The notes: generated by a model not told the origin, from the letters alone. Shown: positions 51,327-59,423, counted from the stretch's first letter. The stretch is DNA of 64,000 nt from Streptomyces liliiviolaceus (GCF_018070025.1 NZ_JAGPYQ010000001.1:1984001-2048000), one strand, 5' to 3'. A program made the numbers and translations.

Positions 51327-53515
51327 CCGAGGCGGAGAGGGCGGCCGGACAGGGCGTCCTCCGGCCAGTGCACGGAGGCCCGCAGCAGCGGCTCCACGTC
51401 CACCGGCCGGAGCCTCGACAGATGCTCCAGCTCGGACCGCAGCCGCTCGGCGACGACCGGGTCCGGCAGCGCCAGCGGATCGGTCACCTGCCAGACCCCG
51501 TGCAGCAGTCGGCGTATCCGCAGATGCAGGGCGGTGTCCGCGCCCTGGGGCGGGGGCGGGCCGGTGCCGACGCGGCCGAGCGCGACCCGGGCGCGGGCGT
51601 CGGACGCGACGCCGCCGTATCCGTCAGGGACGGGCGCCGGCACGGGCGCGGGGTGGTACGGCGCCGACGCGAGGAGGACCAGCGCCCGCAGCCACGCCTT
51701 CGTGTCCTGGCGGGGGAAGGCGTCGCGCAGATGGGTGACGGCCGGTTCGGTGGCGCCGAGGGCCATTTCGTGGAGGAGCCGGTAGAGGATCCGCTGCTCC
51801 TTCGAACCCGGACCGTCGCCGGGACCGTCCCGCGGGCCGTCCGGCGCGGCCGGGATGTCCGTGTAGTGGGCGACGAGCGTGCGGTGGGCGGCCTTCCAGG
51901 TGCCGTGGTCCGGCTCCCTGCGGTGCAGGCCGAGCAGCAGCAGCGCCCGCAGGAACGGATCGCCGACGAACTGACCGGGGACCGTGGGCAGGCCCTCCTC
52001 GGCGAGCCGCGCCTCCAGGGCCAGGACCCCCACCGCGCCGAAGTCGCCGGGGAGCCGGGCCGCGGCCAGCGCGCACGCCGACTCGCGGTCGTGGGCCACG
52101 GCCAGCAGCGCCAGCTCGTCCCGGCCACCGTCCGGCGTGAGCCGGTCGAGAAGCTCACGGTAGGCGGGCCGTCCCTCACGCACCCCGCGCTTCTCCTCCG
52201 CCTCGTCCACCTCGTCCGTCTCGTGAGCCCCGTCCGCCTCCTGCGGTACGAGGTCCGCGGTGAGCAGTTCGCCGGGGGTGCCGGCGCCCCGGGACAGGTT
52301 CTGCCGGGCGGACTCGGCGAACAGCGTCGTACCGAGCGGGCTGCCGCGGGTCAGCCGGTGGGCGGCGCCCGGCAGCCGGGACGGTACGGCGAGCCCTCGG
52401 CAGGCCGCCTCGACGACGCGCGGGGTGTCGTCGGGGGACAGCGGTGACAGCGGGACGAGCAGCGCCCGCGACGAGGCCGTGCCGCCGGGCTCCCAACCAC
52501 TCGTGCGGGCCAGCGCGGACAGGGTGCTGCGGGTCGCGTTGCGCAGGGCCGGATGACCGTGCCCGCGTAGACCGGCGAAGAACGCCACCCGGTCGGCGAT
52601 ACCGCCGGCCCGGTCCCGCAGCACCGCTCCGATCAGCCCGATGCCGGGCGCGCTCTGCGCGTTGTCGATGAGGACCACCGGACGCCCGGGCCGGTTCGCG
52701 CGCGGCAGCGGACCGCCGTACGCGTCGTCGAGATCGGCCAGCAGGGCCCGTACGAGATGGCCCTCGGCGTGGGTGCGCGGGTCGCCGCCCGCCCTGAAGT
52801 GGCCGGAGAGCAGCAGGAGTCCGAGCTTGGGGTTGCCGTCGGCGTTCGGGTGGTCGCGGTACCAGGCGGCGGCCTTCCGCAGCCGGCGGTGCGTGGGCGA
52901 GACCCCCTCGGAGAACGTCTCCAGGGCGGCCTCGACGACCGGCTCGACCACCGGACCCGTACCCGGCAGGGGGCCGGTGAGCGGGTCGGTGAGACGGGCC
53001 GAGACCCGGCCGACCCAGCGGCTCGTGTGTCCGCCGGCCCAGGAGCCCGTGTCGTTCAGCAGCAGGATCCGTTCGGCCTCCCGGCGGGCGCGGGGCATGT
53101 CCCGGTCGTTCCAGCCGCCCGCCGCCACGGCCAGCAGGCCCGTCGCGAGCCGCGGGAACGGGATCCGTCCCGCGTCGGCGACCGGCTCCGCGAGCTGCTC
53201 CGCGATCGTGACCAGCGCCTGTGCCACGGGCGACCAGACCTCGTGCGGCCGTCCCGCGGGGGGCCCCGCGAACCGGTCCGCCTCGCAGTCGATCAGGGCG
53301 AGCGGCGTACGGCCCTCGTACGCGGCCCGCAGTTCCGCCAGCACCGCGCTCTTGCCGAGGCCGCGGGCCCCGGCGAACACCACGAAGGGGAGTTCCCTCG
53401 GGTGTTCGCAGGGACTGGGCCCGTGCTGGAACGGGCGCAGGCCGACCAGCCGTGGAGCGAGGCCGGGCGGCTCCGTGTCGAACAACGCCCCTCGCCCGTA
53501 CAGCCTTCTGCGCAC
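51311..53515 (-). CDS. Large P-loop ATPase-like protein of unknown role
   Basis: This 734-residue protein has one clear motif, Walker A in FVVFAGARGLGKSAVLAELRAAYEGR (near residue 50), followed by TPLALIDCEADRF. A likely Walker B is VVLIDNAQSAPGIGLIGAVL near 275. It resembles the STAND/AAA-type ATPases that Streptomyces encode in number, but I recognise no sensor or effector domain. The second half is helical and Leu/Ala-rich. The GTG at 53515 has GGGGGAG 5 bases upstream. Confidence 0.78.
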   Translation of the reverse strand: MRRRLYGRGALFDTEPPGLAPRLVGLRPFQHGPSPCEHPRELPFVVFAGARGLGKSAVLAELRAAYEGRTPLALIDCEADRFAGPPAGRPHEVWSPVAQALVTIAEQLAEPVADAGRIPFPRLATGLLAVAAGGWNDRDMPRARREAERILLLNDTGSWAGGHTSRWVGRVSARLTDPLTGPLPGTGPVVEPVVEAALETFSEGVSPTHRRLRKAAAWYRDHPNADGNPKLGLLLLSGHFRAGGDPRTHAEGHLVRALLADLDDAYGGPLPRANRPGRPVVLIDNAQSAPGIGLIGAVLRDRAGGIADRVAFFAGLRGHGHPALRNATRSTLSALARTSGWEPGGTASSRALLVPLSPLSPDDTPRVVEAACRGLAVPSRLPGAAHRLTRGSPLGTTLFAESARQNLSRGAGTPGELLTADLVPQEADGAHETDEVDEAEEKRGVREGRPAYRELLDRLTPDGGRDELALLAVAHDRESACALAAARLPGDFGAVGVLALEARLAEEGLPTVPGQFVGDPFLRALLLLGLHRREPDHGTWKAAHRTLVAHYTDIPAAPDGPRDGPGDGPGSKEQRILYRLLHEMALGATEPAVTHLRDAFPRQDTKAWLRALVLLASAPYHPAPVPAPVPDGYGGVASDARARVALGRVGTGPPPPQGADTALHLRIRRLLHGVWQVTDPLALPDPVVAERLRSELEHLSRLRPVDVEPLLRASVHWPEDALSGRPLRLGQTPA

Positions 53516-53670
53516 CGCATCTCCCCCTGGGACCCCTCGGGTCCGGTTCTCGTAGAGGTGAGGTGTATCAACCGTGGGGCGAACAGGGGGCGTTGCTTCG
53601 GAGTGGTACGGATGATGTCCGCGGGCTTACGCAAATGTCGGCGCCGTCGGCGCAGTCCGACCGGGCCGGT

Positions 53671-54684
53671 TCAGTTCACGGTGATCGAGTCGAGTTTCGA
53701 GCGCAGGTACACATGGGAGTCGACGGGTTCGTACGCCACCCGGCCGACCGGGGCGGGCACCGACTCGACGCGGGTCCCCGGGGTGCACTCGCCGAAGTAG
53801 ACGAGGGACATCAGCTCCTCGGTGGGCTCGTCGGCGGGCGGCGGCAGGACGCGATGGCGGCCGGAGCGCCAGCGGTCGCCGGTCCAGCGGGCCATCAGGT
53901 CACCGATGTTGACGGTGAACGCCGCCGGGTCGAAGGGCGCGTCCTCCCAGCCGCCGTCGTCCGTCCAGACCTGCAGCCCGCCCTTGCCGGCCTGCCGGTC
54001 GAGGATGGTGACCGTGCCGAAGTCGGTGTGCGGGCCGATGCGGAACTGCCCCTCCTCGGGCTCGCCGACGACCTCCCTGCCCGGGTACCAGTTGATGTTG
54101 AAGCCGTAGGTCGGGTGGTCCATGTGCCGGGTGAAGAAGTCCGGTTCCAGGCCGAGCGCCTCGCCGAGCAGCGCGAGCAGGTGGTTCTCCAACTCGGCCA
54201 TCCGCGCCAGGTACTCCTCGCACACGGCCCGCAGCCCGGGGGCCTCGGCCGGCCAGACGTTCGGGGCGCACCACTCCGCGTCGATCCTCGGGTCGTCGAA
54301 GGGTTCGTGCGTCGCGAAGCTCAGGGACTCCTTCAGGTCGGGCGGGGTCGGTGTGCCCTCCGCGTAGCCGTTGGCCTCGGCGCCCGGTCCGAGCCAGCCC
54401 CGGCCGCCTACCTTCACCGCGTACGGCTCCTTGGCCTCGGTGGGCAGCACGAAGAAGGCGCGGGCCGCCTCGCGGACGCGTACCCGCAGGCCGGGGTCGA
54501 CGCCGTGACCGGTCACCAGCAGGAATCCGGCGCTCTGGAGCGCGCGGTCGACCGTCCGGGCGATCCGGGTACGGGCCTCGGGGTCGCCGGAGAGCCACGG
54601 ACCGAGATCGACGGTCGGCACCCGGGGCCCGGTGCTGGGCCCGGTGCGGGGGGCGGTGTCACTCACCGAGGTCGCGTCACTCAC
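53671..54684 (-). CDS. Isopenicillin-N-synthase-like 2OG-Fe(II) oxygenase
   Basis: This 337-residue protein has the N-terminal DIOX_N block (VPTVDLGPWLSGDPEARTRIARTVDRALQSAGFLLVTGHGV) and the iron facial triad: His and Asp in IGPHTDFGTVTIL and the distal His in WRSGRHRVLPP. The usual RxS 2-oxoglutarate motif is not obvious after it. Metabolic substrate is unknown; homologues are common outside beta-lactam clusters. The GTG at 54684 overlaps the end of the deaminase gene by 8 bases, so the two are coupled. Confidence 0.87.
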   Translation of the reverse strand: MSDATSVSDTAPRTGPSTGPRVPTVDLGPWLSGDPEARTRIARTVDRALQSAGFLLVTGHGVDPGLRVRVREAARAFFVLPTEAKEPYAVKVGGRGWLGPGAEANGYAEGTPTPPDLKESLSFATHEPFDDPRIDAEWCAPNVWPAEAPGLRAVCEEYLARMAELENHLLALLGEALGLEPDFFTRHMDHPTYGFNINWYPGREVVGEPEEGQFRIGPHTDFGTVTILDRQAGKGGLQVWTDDGGWEDAPFDPAAFTVNIGDLMARWTGDRWRSGRHRVLPPPADEPTEELMSLVYFGECTPGTRVESVPAPVGRVAYEPVDSHVYLRSKLDSITVN

Positions 54685-55156
54685 CGATGTCCTCGTTCCA
54701 CAGTGCGGGGTTGTCCCTGACGAAGTCGCGCATCAGGGCGACGCACCCGGCGTCGTCGAGGAGCACGATCTCCACGCCGTGCTCCGCCAGCCAGTCGTGT
54801 CCGCCGTGGAAGGTCTCGGCCTCCCCGACGACCACCCGGGAGATCCCGAACTGCCGGACCAGACCGCTGCAGTACCAGCACGGCGAGAGCGTGGTCACCA
54901 TCGTCGTACCGCGGTAGGAGCCCTGCCGTCCCGCGTCGCGGAAGGCGGCCGTCTCGGCGTGCGTGGACGGGTCGCCGTCCTGGACGCGGCGGTTGTGGCC
55001 CCGGCCGAGCAGGGTGCCGTCCGCGGCGTACAGCGCGGCGCCGATCGGGATGCCGCCCTCCGCGAGGCCGGTCCTGGCCTCCTCGACGGCGGTCGCGAGC
55101 CAGGTGCGGGCCCGCGCCGTGTCGAGGCGCTCCACGTGTTCCAAGCCGTCGCTCAT
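54677..55156 (-). CDS. Cytosine deaminase, yeast Fcy1-like
   Basis: This 159-residue zinc deaminase has the metal/proton motif STHAETAAFRDAG and the cysteine motif TTLSPCWYCSGLV. The end of the protein (RDNPALWNEDIGE) closely recalls Fcy1-type cytosine deaminases, so conversion of cytosine to uracil, or of a related small base, is likely. ATG 55156 is chosen because GGGGAGAG lies 8 bases upstream; GTG 55165 would be too close to it. Confidence 0.88.
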   Translation of the reverse strand: MSDGLEHVERLDTARARTWLATAVEEARTGLAEGGIPIGAALYAADGTLLGRGHNRRVQDGDPSTHAETAAFRDAGRQGSYRGTTMVTTLSPCWYCSGLVRQFGISRVVVGEAETFHGGHDWLAEHGVEIVLLDDAGCVALMRDFVRDNPALWNEDIGE

Positions 55157-55186
55157 GGCATCCACTCTCCCCGATCGGCCCCCGGA

Positions 55187-55735
55187 TCACTCCTCGGGCC
55201 GGTCCCCGTTCGTCCGCGGGCCGGTGGGGGCGGGCCGCGCAGTTCCCCGCGCCCCCGAAGGCGGGGCTGCGCCCCTGCCTTCAGCCCCACGCAGCCGCAG
55301 ATCGATCCACGGGTCGCCGCCGCTCGGCAGGGTGTAGCGGTCGGACTCCACGTACCCGTGGGCCAGCGCGAACCGCAGCCCCTCGGCGTTGGCGGCCAGC
55401 ACGACGGTCTCGATCGTCGTGGCGCCGAGTGCCCGGGCGAGCGCCAGCCCCCGTTCGTGGAGCCGCTCGCCGAACCCCCGGCGGCGGTGGCCGGGGAGCA
55501 CGCGGGCGATCACGGTGGCCGTGGCCTCCTCGCCCTCGGGCGGCCGGACCGTCGTGCAGCCGACCAGTACGCCGTCGAGGTACGCCACCTCCAGGTGGTA
55601 CCGCCCGGCCCGGTCGCGGACCTCGGCCGGGGACAGCGCGGCCGGCGGGACGATCACGTTGTGGACGTGCCGCCAGTCCTCCAGAGAGGCCTCGGAGGCG
55701 GCGGCGTCGACCCGCTCGATACGGAGTTCGGTCAT
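55187..55735 (-). CDS. GNAT-family N-acetyltransferase with repeat-encoded C-terminus
   Basis: This ~182-residue protein has a GNAT fold, with the acetyl-CoA loop in VIARVLPGHRRRGFGERLHERGLALARALGA and the late strand TIETVVLAANAEGLRFALAHGYVESDRY. The fold should end near GGDPWIDLRLRG. The last ~30 residues (AAPPSGARGTARPAPTGPR...) come from a copy of the intergenic repeat (locus G, 55238-55256), so the reading frame runs into what is elsewhere non-coding. The substrate is unknown. Confidence 0.8.
   Translation of the reverse strand: MTELRIERVDAAASEASLEDWRHVHNVIVPPAALSPAEVRDRAGRYHLEVAYLDGVLVGCTTVRPPEGEEATATVIARVLPGHRRRGFGERLHERGLALARALGATTIETVVLAANAEGLRFALAHGYVESDRYTLPSGGDPWIDLRLRGAEGRGAAPPSGARGTARPAPTGPRTNGDRPEE
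55238..55256 (+). repeat. Repeat locus G inside the 3' end of the GNAT gene
   Basis: CGCAGTTCCCCGCGCCCCC differs from the common core in the last base only. It lies within the open frame of the GNAT gene, 50 bases before its stop on the minus strand, and is followed by GGCGGGGCTGCGCCCCTGCC, a small hairpin. Confidence 0.88.
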
Positions 55736-55850
55736 CGCAGCAGGCAAGCGTGTGGGCGGGCGGGCGTCAACCGGATAACGCCGTCGCCCCTCTTTCGGCT
55801 ACTTGCATCAGCCGCCTTGCCTTGCCCTGCCCTCCGTCGATGCCGGTGGA

Positions 55851-57020
55851 TCAGTCGGTCGTCGTGGGCAGGCGCAGCCGAACTCCGTAGCCGCCGTCGG
55901 CCGTGGGGCCGGCCTCGAAGGAGCCCGCGAGGTTCTCCGCCCTTTCGCCGAGCCCTATCAACCCGACCCGGGAGCCCGGCAGTTCGAGCAGCGGACGGGT
56001 CGGCGGGGTGTTCACGACCGTCACCCCCAGCCCGTCGTCCTCGTGCCACAGACACACCGTCGTGGTGGCGCCGGGCGCGTGTTTGCGTACGTTCGTCAGG
56101 GCCTCCTGCACGGTCCGGTAGACCGCGCGCTCGGCCGGCGCCCCGATGCCGGACGGCAGCGCGCCCTTCAGCGTCACCTCGATACCGCTGGTGTCGACCA
56201 GTTGCCGCAGGTCGGCCAGGGTCGGCTGCGGCGCCGACTCGGCCGTACGGCCGCCGGAGGCACGCAACAGCGCGACCATGTGCCGCAGTTCGTCGAGGGT
56301 GGTCACGCTGAGCCCGCGGATCGCCCGCGCGGCCTCGCGCGTCTCGGTGTCCTTCGCACCGACCTGGAGGGCCCCGGCCCGTACGGCGATGAGGCTCACC
56401 TGGTGGGAGACGACATCGTGCATCTCCCGTGCCAGCTGGGCCCGTTCGCGGGCCACGACGCCCTGGGCGTGCAGCCGGCGCTCGTGCTCCCGTGCCTCCT
56501 CCACCTCGGCCAGCCGGTCGGCGGCATCGCGGCTGGCCTGCACCAGCTGGCCCAGGAAGACGGGCGCGGCAGCCGTCGCCAGCAGATAGACGAAGTCCAC
56601 GAACGTCCAGAAGCGGTCGTCCTGCGTGTACTCCGACAGCGGCCACGGCAGCGCGGAGGCCAGCGCCGACGCGATCGCGCAGGCGACGAGCAGCCGCCGG
56701 TCCCGGCTGCGTTCGGCCAGGGTGTAGAGGGCGGCCAGGGGCACCACGACGACCGACGAGAAGAGCGCGGCGGGCAGCGACAGCAGGAACACGGCCAGGG
56801 GGAAGCGCCGCCGCACGACGAGCGCCGCGCAGGCGGCGGCCGAGAGGGCCAGTTCCAGCGGGGTGTAGTCGTCGAGCTGGAGCCCGACGTCCACGGCCGC
56901 GAGGGCGGCGAGCAGTGCGTCGGCCGGTACGGCTCTCACGAACGCGGCTCTGACGGATACGGCCTTCACGGAGCTGCGGACCGGTGCCTCGTCGTCCCCT
57001 GCTGCCTGAACCCGGATCAC
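55851..57020 (-). CDS. NarL-type sensor histidine kinase without adjacent regulator
   Basis: This 389-residue kinase has about five or six membrane helices in the first ~185 residues, a coiled-coil linker (DAADRLAEVEEAREHERRLHAQ), the HisKA_3 dimer/phospho-acceptor block (RAQLAREMHDVVSHQVSLIAVRAGALQ), and an ATPase domain (TVQEALTNVRKHAPGA, GLIGLGERAENLAGS). Kinases of this type normally sit beside a LuxR/NarL-type response regulator, but none is found on either side here. The GTG start at 57020 follows a GGGGGGAG run by about 13 bases. Confidence 0.9.
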   Translation of the reverse strand: MIRVQAAGDDEAPVRSSVKAVSVRAAFVRAVPADALLAALAAVDVGLQLDDYTPLELALSAAACAALVVRRRFPLAVFLLSLPAALFSSVVVVPLAALYTLAERSRDRRLLVACAIASALASALPWPLSEYTQDDRFWTFVDFVYLLATAAAPVFLGQLVQASRDAADRLAEVEEAREHERRLHAQGVVARERAQLAREMHDVVSHQVSLIAVRAGALQVGAKDTETREAARAIRGLSVTTLDELRHMVALLRASGGRTAESAPQPTLADLRQLVDTSGIEVTLKGALPSGIGAPAERAVYRTVQEALTNVRKHAPGATTTVCLWHEDDGLGVTVVNTPPTRPLLELPGSRVGLIGLGERAENLAGSFEAGPTADGGYGVRLRLPTTTD

Positions 57021-57235
57021 GCGCGTTCCGTCTCCCCCCGGCCCTGCCGATCGTCGGCCAAGCCTAGGACGAGGCGGTACCCGGTGGGGCCGGTGTCCGG
57101 CGGTGCCTTACCCGTTCGAGGACTTTGCCTTTTCTTTACAACCCGGTCGGCCGCTGTCTCGTCTCTCCGCTCGCCATCCGCAACGCAGCCGTCCGCCGTA
57201 CCACCGTGCGGACGGACCGATGAGAGAGAGCACAC

Positions 57236-57619
57236 ATGCGCCGAACTGTCCTCAGCGCCCTGGCACTCGCGTGCACCGCCGTGCTGGCGAGCACGGTGCC
57301 CGCGTTCGCCGACGGGTCGACCCCGAGCCCCGTCCCGGCCACGGCGAAGCCGAGCGCCGAACCCACCAAGGCCCCGGCTCCGGCCGAGAGCGAGCCGGCC
57401 ACCCAGCCGAGCGCCGCGCCGACCGAGGCGCCGTCCAAGGCTCCCGCGGACGCCGAGGTCTCCGTCGTACCGAGCGGAGCGCCCGACACCGGTGAGGTGT
57501 CCACCGGTTCGACGTCCGGCGGCGAGAGCGGCCTGATCGGCGGGGGCGCCGCCGCGGCGGTCGCGCTGGGCGGCGCGGCGGTCTACGTCGTACGCCGCCG
57601 ACGGGCGACCGGGGCGTGA
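57236..57619 (+). CDS. Secreted Pro/Ala-rich protein with sortase-like C-terminus
   Basis: This 127-residue protein has a signal peptide (MRRTVLSALALACTAVLASTVPAFA), then a Pro/Ala/Ser/Thr-rich stalk of ~65 residues. It ends with APDTG near residue 82, a short Gly/Ser spacer, a hydrophobic helix (AAAAVALGGAAVYVV) and RRRRATGA. That order (xPxTG, hydrophobic, Arg-rich tail) is a cell-wall sorting signal with Ala in place of the first Leu. The next gene, overlapping by 4 bases, encodes a class F sortase, so this is its most likely substrate. Confidence 0.82.
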   Translation: MRRTVLSALALACTAVLASTVPAFADGSTPSPVPATAKPSAEPTKAPAPAESEPATQPSAAPTEAPSKAPADAEVSVVPSGAPDTGEVSTGSTSGGESGLIGGGAAAAVALGGAAVYVVRRRRATGA

Positions 57620-58233
57620 CCCTGCCGTCCAGGCGCGCCTTCGTCACCGCGGCGATGGCCACCCTGCTCGTGGGCTGCGGCGGGGGAGGGGGCGGCGTGC
57701 GTGACGGGGCCGTCACCGAACGCGGCCACGAGAGCTCGTCACCGCCCCCGAGATCCGCCGGGAAGAACGTGCGCGCCCTCGCGCGCTCGGTGCCCGTCGC
57801 GCTGCGCATCCCGGCCATCGAGGTCGACACGCCCGTCATGAAGCTGGGGCTGGCCCCGGACGGCAGCGTGGAGGTGCCGCCGGTCGAGGCCGACGACCGG
57901 GCGGGCTGGTACCGGCACTCGCCGACGCCCGGCCAGGTCGGCCCGTCGGTGATCCTCGGCCATGTCACGGTCGGCAGGTACGGGGACGGCGTCTTCCTCG
58001 ATCTCAAGCGACTGCGGCGGGGCGACCGGATCGAGGCGCGGCTGGAGAACGGCACGGCGGCGGAGTTCACCGTCAGCGCCGTACGGACGGTCGCGCAGGC
58101 GGAGTTCCCGACGCAGGACGTGTACGGGGACGTGGGCCGGCCGGAGCTGCGGCTCATCACCTGCGGCGGCCCCCGCAGCGGTGACGGCTACCGCGACAGC
58201 GTGATCGTCTTCGCCGAGCTGAGCCCGAGCTGA
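57616..58233 (+). CDS. Class F sortase, lipoprotein-like
   Basis: This 205-residue transpeptidase has the sortase triad: His116 in VILGHVTVGRYGDG, Cys183 in LRLITCGG, and Arg193 in GYRDSVIVFA. The N-terminus (RRAFVTAAMATLLVGC) looks like a signal with a lipobox Cys, and a Gly run follows, so it may be a lipoprotein. Class F sortases are common in actinobacteria and their targets are poorly known. The stop codon lies in the second of five 11-bp tandem repeats. Confidence 0.9.
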   Translation: MTLPSRRAFVTAAMATLLVGCGGGGGGVRDGAVTERGHESSSPPPRSAGKNVRALARSVPVALRIPAIEVDTPVMKLGLAPDGSVEVPPVEADDRAGWYRHSPTPGQVGPSVILGHVTVGRYGDGVFLDLKRLRRGDRIEARLENGTAAEFTVSAVRTVAQAEFPTQDVYGDVGRPELRLITCGGPRSGDGYRDSVIVFAELSPS

Positions 58234-58270
58234 GCCCGAGCTGAGCGCGAGCTGAGTCCGAGCTGAGTCT
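58216..58270 (+). repeat. Five 11-bp tandem repeats across the sortase stop codon
   Basis: Units of GAGCTGAGCCC start at 58216, 58227, 58238, 58249 and 58260; the first two are identical and the rest change one or two bases. The sortase TGA (58231-58233) lies in unit two. Each unit holds a TGA, and because 11 is not a multiple of 3 the frame changes at every unit. Confidence 0.9.
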
Positions 58271-58407
58271 TAGCGGCGCCGGGTGCTCCTGACCCGGCGC
58301 GCCGCACGCCCTGGATCCCGGGCCGCCGGAACCGTACGCCGACGGTCCGGGATCCTTCCGGGTGAGCCCCACGAGCCCCCACCACGAGCGTCACGACCTG
58401 GAGAGCG

Positions 58408-58899
58408 TTGAAACGGTCCCGCGAGGAGGCAGCGTCCGAGCTGTTCGCCGCCCTCTACCCGCGTCTGGCCGGCTGGTGCCGGCGGCTGGTCGACGACGAC
58501 GAGACGGCCCACGAGATCGCCTCGGAGGCGTTCACCCGGCTGTGGGCCCGCTGGACCTCCGTGGCGGAGCCCCGCGGTTTCCTCTATGTGACCGCGGCCA
58601 ACATAGTCCGGGACCACTGGCGCAAACTGGAGCGCGAACGCAGGGCCGTGCGCCGGGCGACGGCCGAGGCCGCCGTCCGCCCGGAGAGCGAACAGACCGA
58701 TCCGTCGGTGCGTCTGCTCGTGCAGTCGCTGCCGGAACGGCTGCGCGTCCCGATCCTGCTGCACTACTACGCCGACATGCCGATCCGGGAGGTGGCCCTG
58801 CTGACCGGGCGCAAGGAAGGAACCGTCAAGGCCGATCTCCACGCGGCCCGCGAACTGCTCCGCGCCCATCTGAGGAGAAGCGTTGATCACACACTCTGA
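58408..58899 (+). CDS. ECF-type RNA polymerase sigma factor
   Basis: This 163-residue protein has sigma region 2 (ELFAALYPRLAGWCRRLVDDDETAHEIASEAFTRLWARW to VTAANIVRDHWRKL) and region 4 (LPERLRVPILLHYYADMPIREVALLTGRKEGTVKADLHAARELL). The TTG start at 58408 follows GGAGAG by 2 bases, an unusually short spacer. It overlaps the next gene, a membrane protein likely to act as its partner. It lies downstream of the sortase pair on the same strand. Confidence 0.9.
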   Translation: MKRSREEAASELFAALYPRLAGWCRRLVDDDETAHEIASEAFTRLWARWTSVAEPRGFLYVTAANIVRDHWRKLERERRAVRRATAEAAVRPESEQTDPSVRLLVQSLPERLRVPILLHYYADMPIREVALLTGRKEGTVKADLHAARELLRAHLRRSVDHTL

Positions 58900-59395
58900 C
58901 GACGGCCCGGACTTCGACCCCGACGACCCCCTCGCCGTCATCCTGCGGCCCGCGTCCGACTACCTCGGTCCGCCCCCCGGCCGGTACGAGGCGATCCGCC
59001 GCGGCGCGGCCCGCCGCCGGCTGCTCCGCGCGGCGGCCGGGGCCGGCCTGCTGTGCGCCGTCACCGCTCTCGTCGCGCTGCCGGTCCGGCTGGCGGCGCC
59101 CGACCGGCCCGCGTCCCCGACGGTCCCCCTCGCTCCGCCGTCCACGAGCGGTCCTCCGGCCTCGCCCGCTCCGTCGCCGTCGACCGGGCCCACCGAGTCC
59201 GACACCGGCTGGCCCACCGCGGCGCCCGAGGCCACCAAGGTGCCCCCGGCCACGAACCCCGACGCGTCGACCGGTCCGTCCGCGGCGGCCCCCACCAAGC
59301 CGCCCGCGGACTCGGTGGCACCCAGCGCGGTGCCGACCGAGAAGCCGTCGACGACACCGACTCCGACCGCGAAGTCCCCGTCCGAGGCCCCCTGA
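58883..59395 (+). CDS. Single-pass membrane protein, possible anti-sigma partner
   Basis: This 170-residue protein has a ~45-residue cytoplasmic N-terminus (DDPLAVILRPASDYLGPPPGRYEAIRRGAARRR), one membrane helix (AAGAGLLCAVTALVALPV), and a long outside tail of Pro, Ser, Thr and Ala. Overlap with the sigma gene (TTG 58883) and topology suggest an anti-sigma role, but no zinc HxxxCxxC motif of the ZAS family is present, so this is inference. The tail also resembles a wall-spanning stalk. Confidence 0.72.
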   Translation: MITHSDDGPDFDPDDPLAVILRPASDYLGPPPGRYEAIRRGAARRRLLRAAAGAGLLCAVTALVALPVRLAAPDRPASPTVPLAPPSTSGPPASPAPSPSTGPTESDTGWPTAAPEATKVPPATNPDASTGPSAAAPTKPPADSVAPSAVPTEKPSTTPTPTAKSPSEAP

Positions 59396-59423
59396 TGACG
59401 AGATGTCGGGCGGTGGGCCGTAT

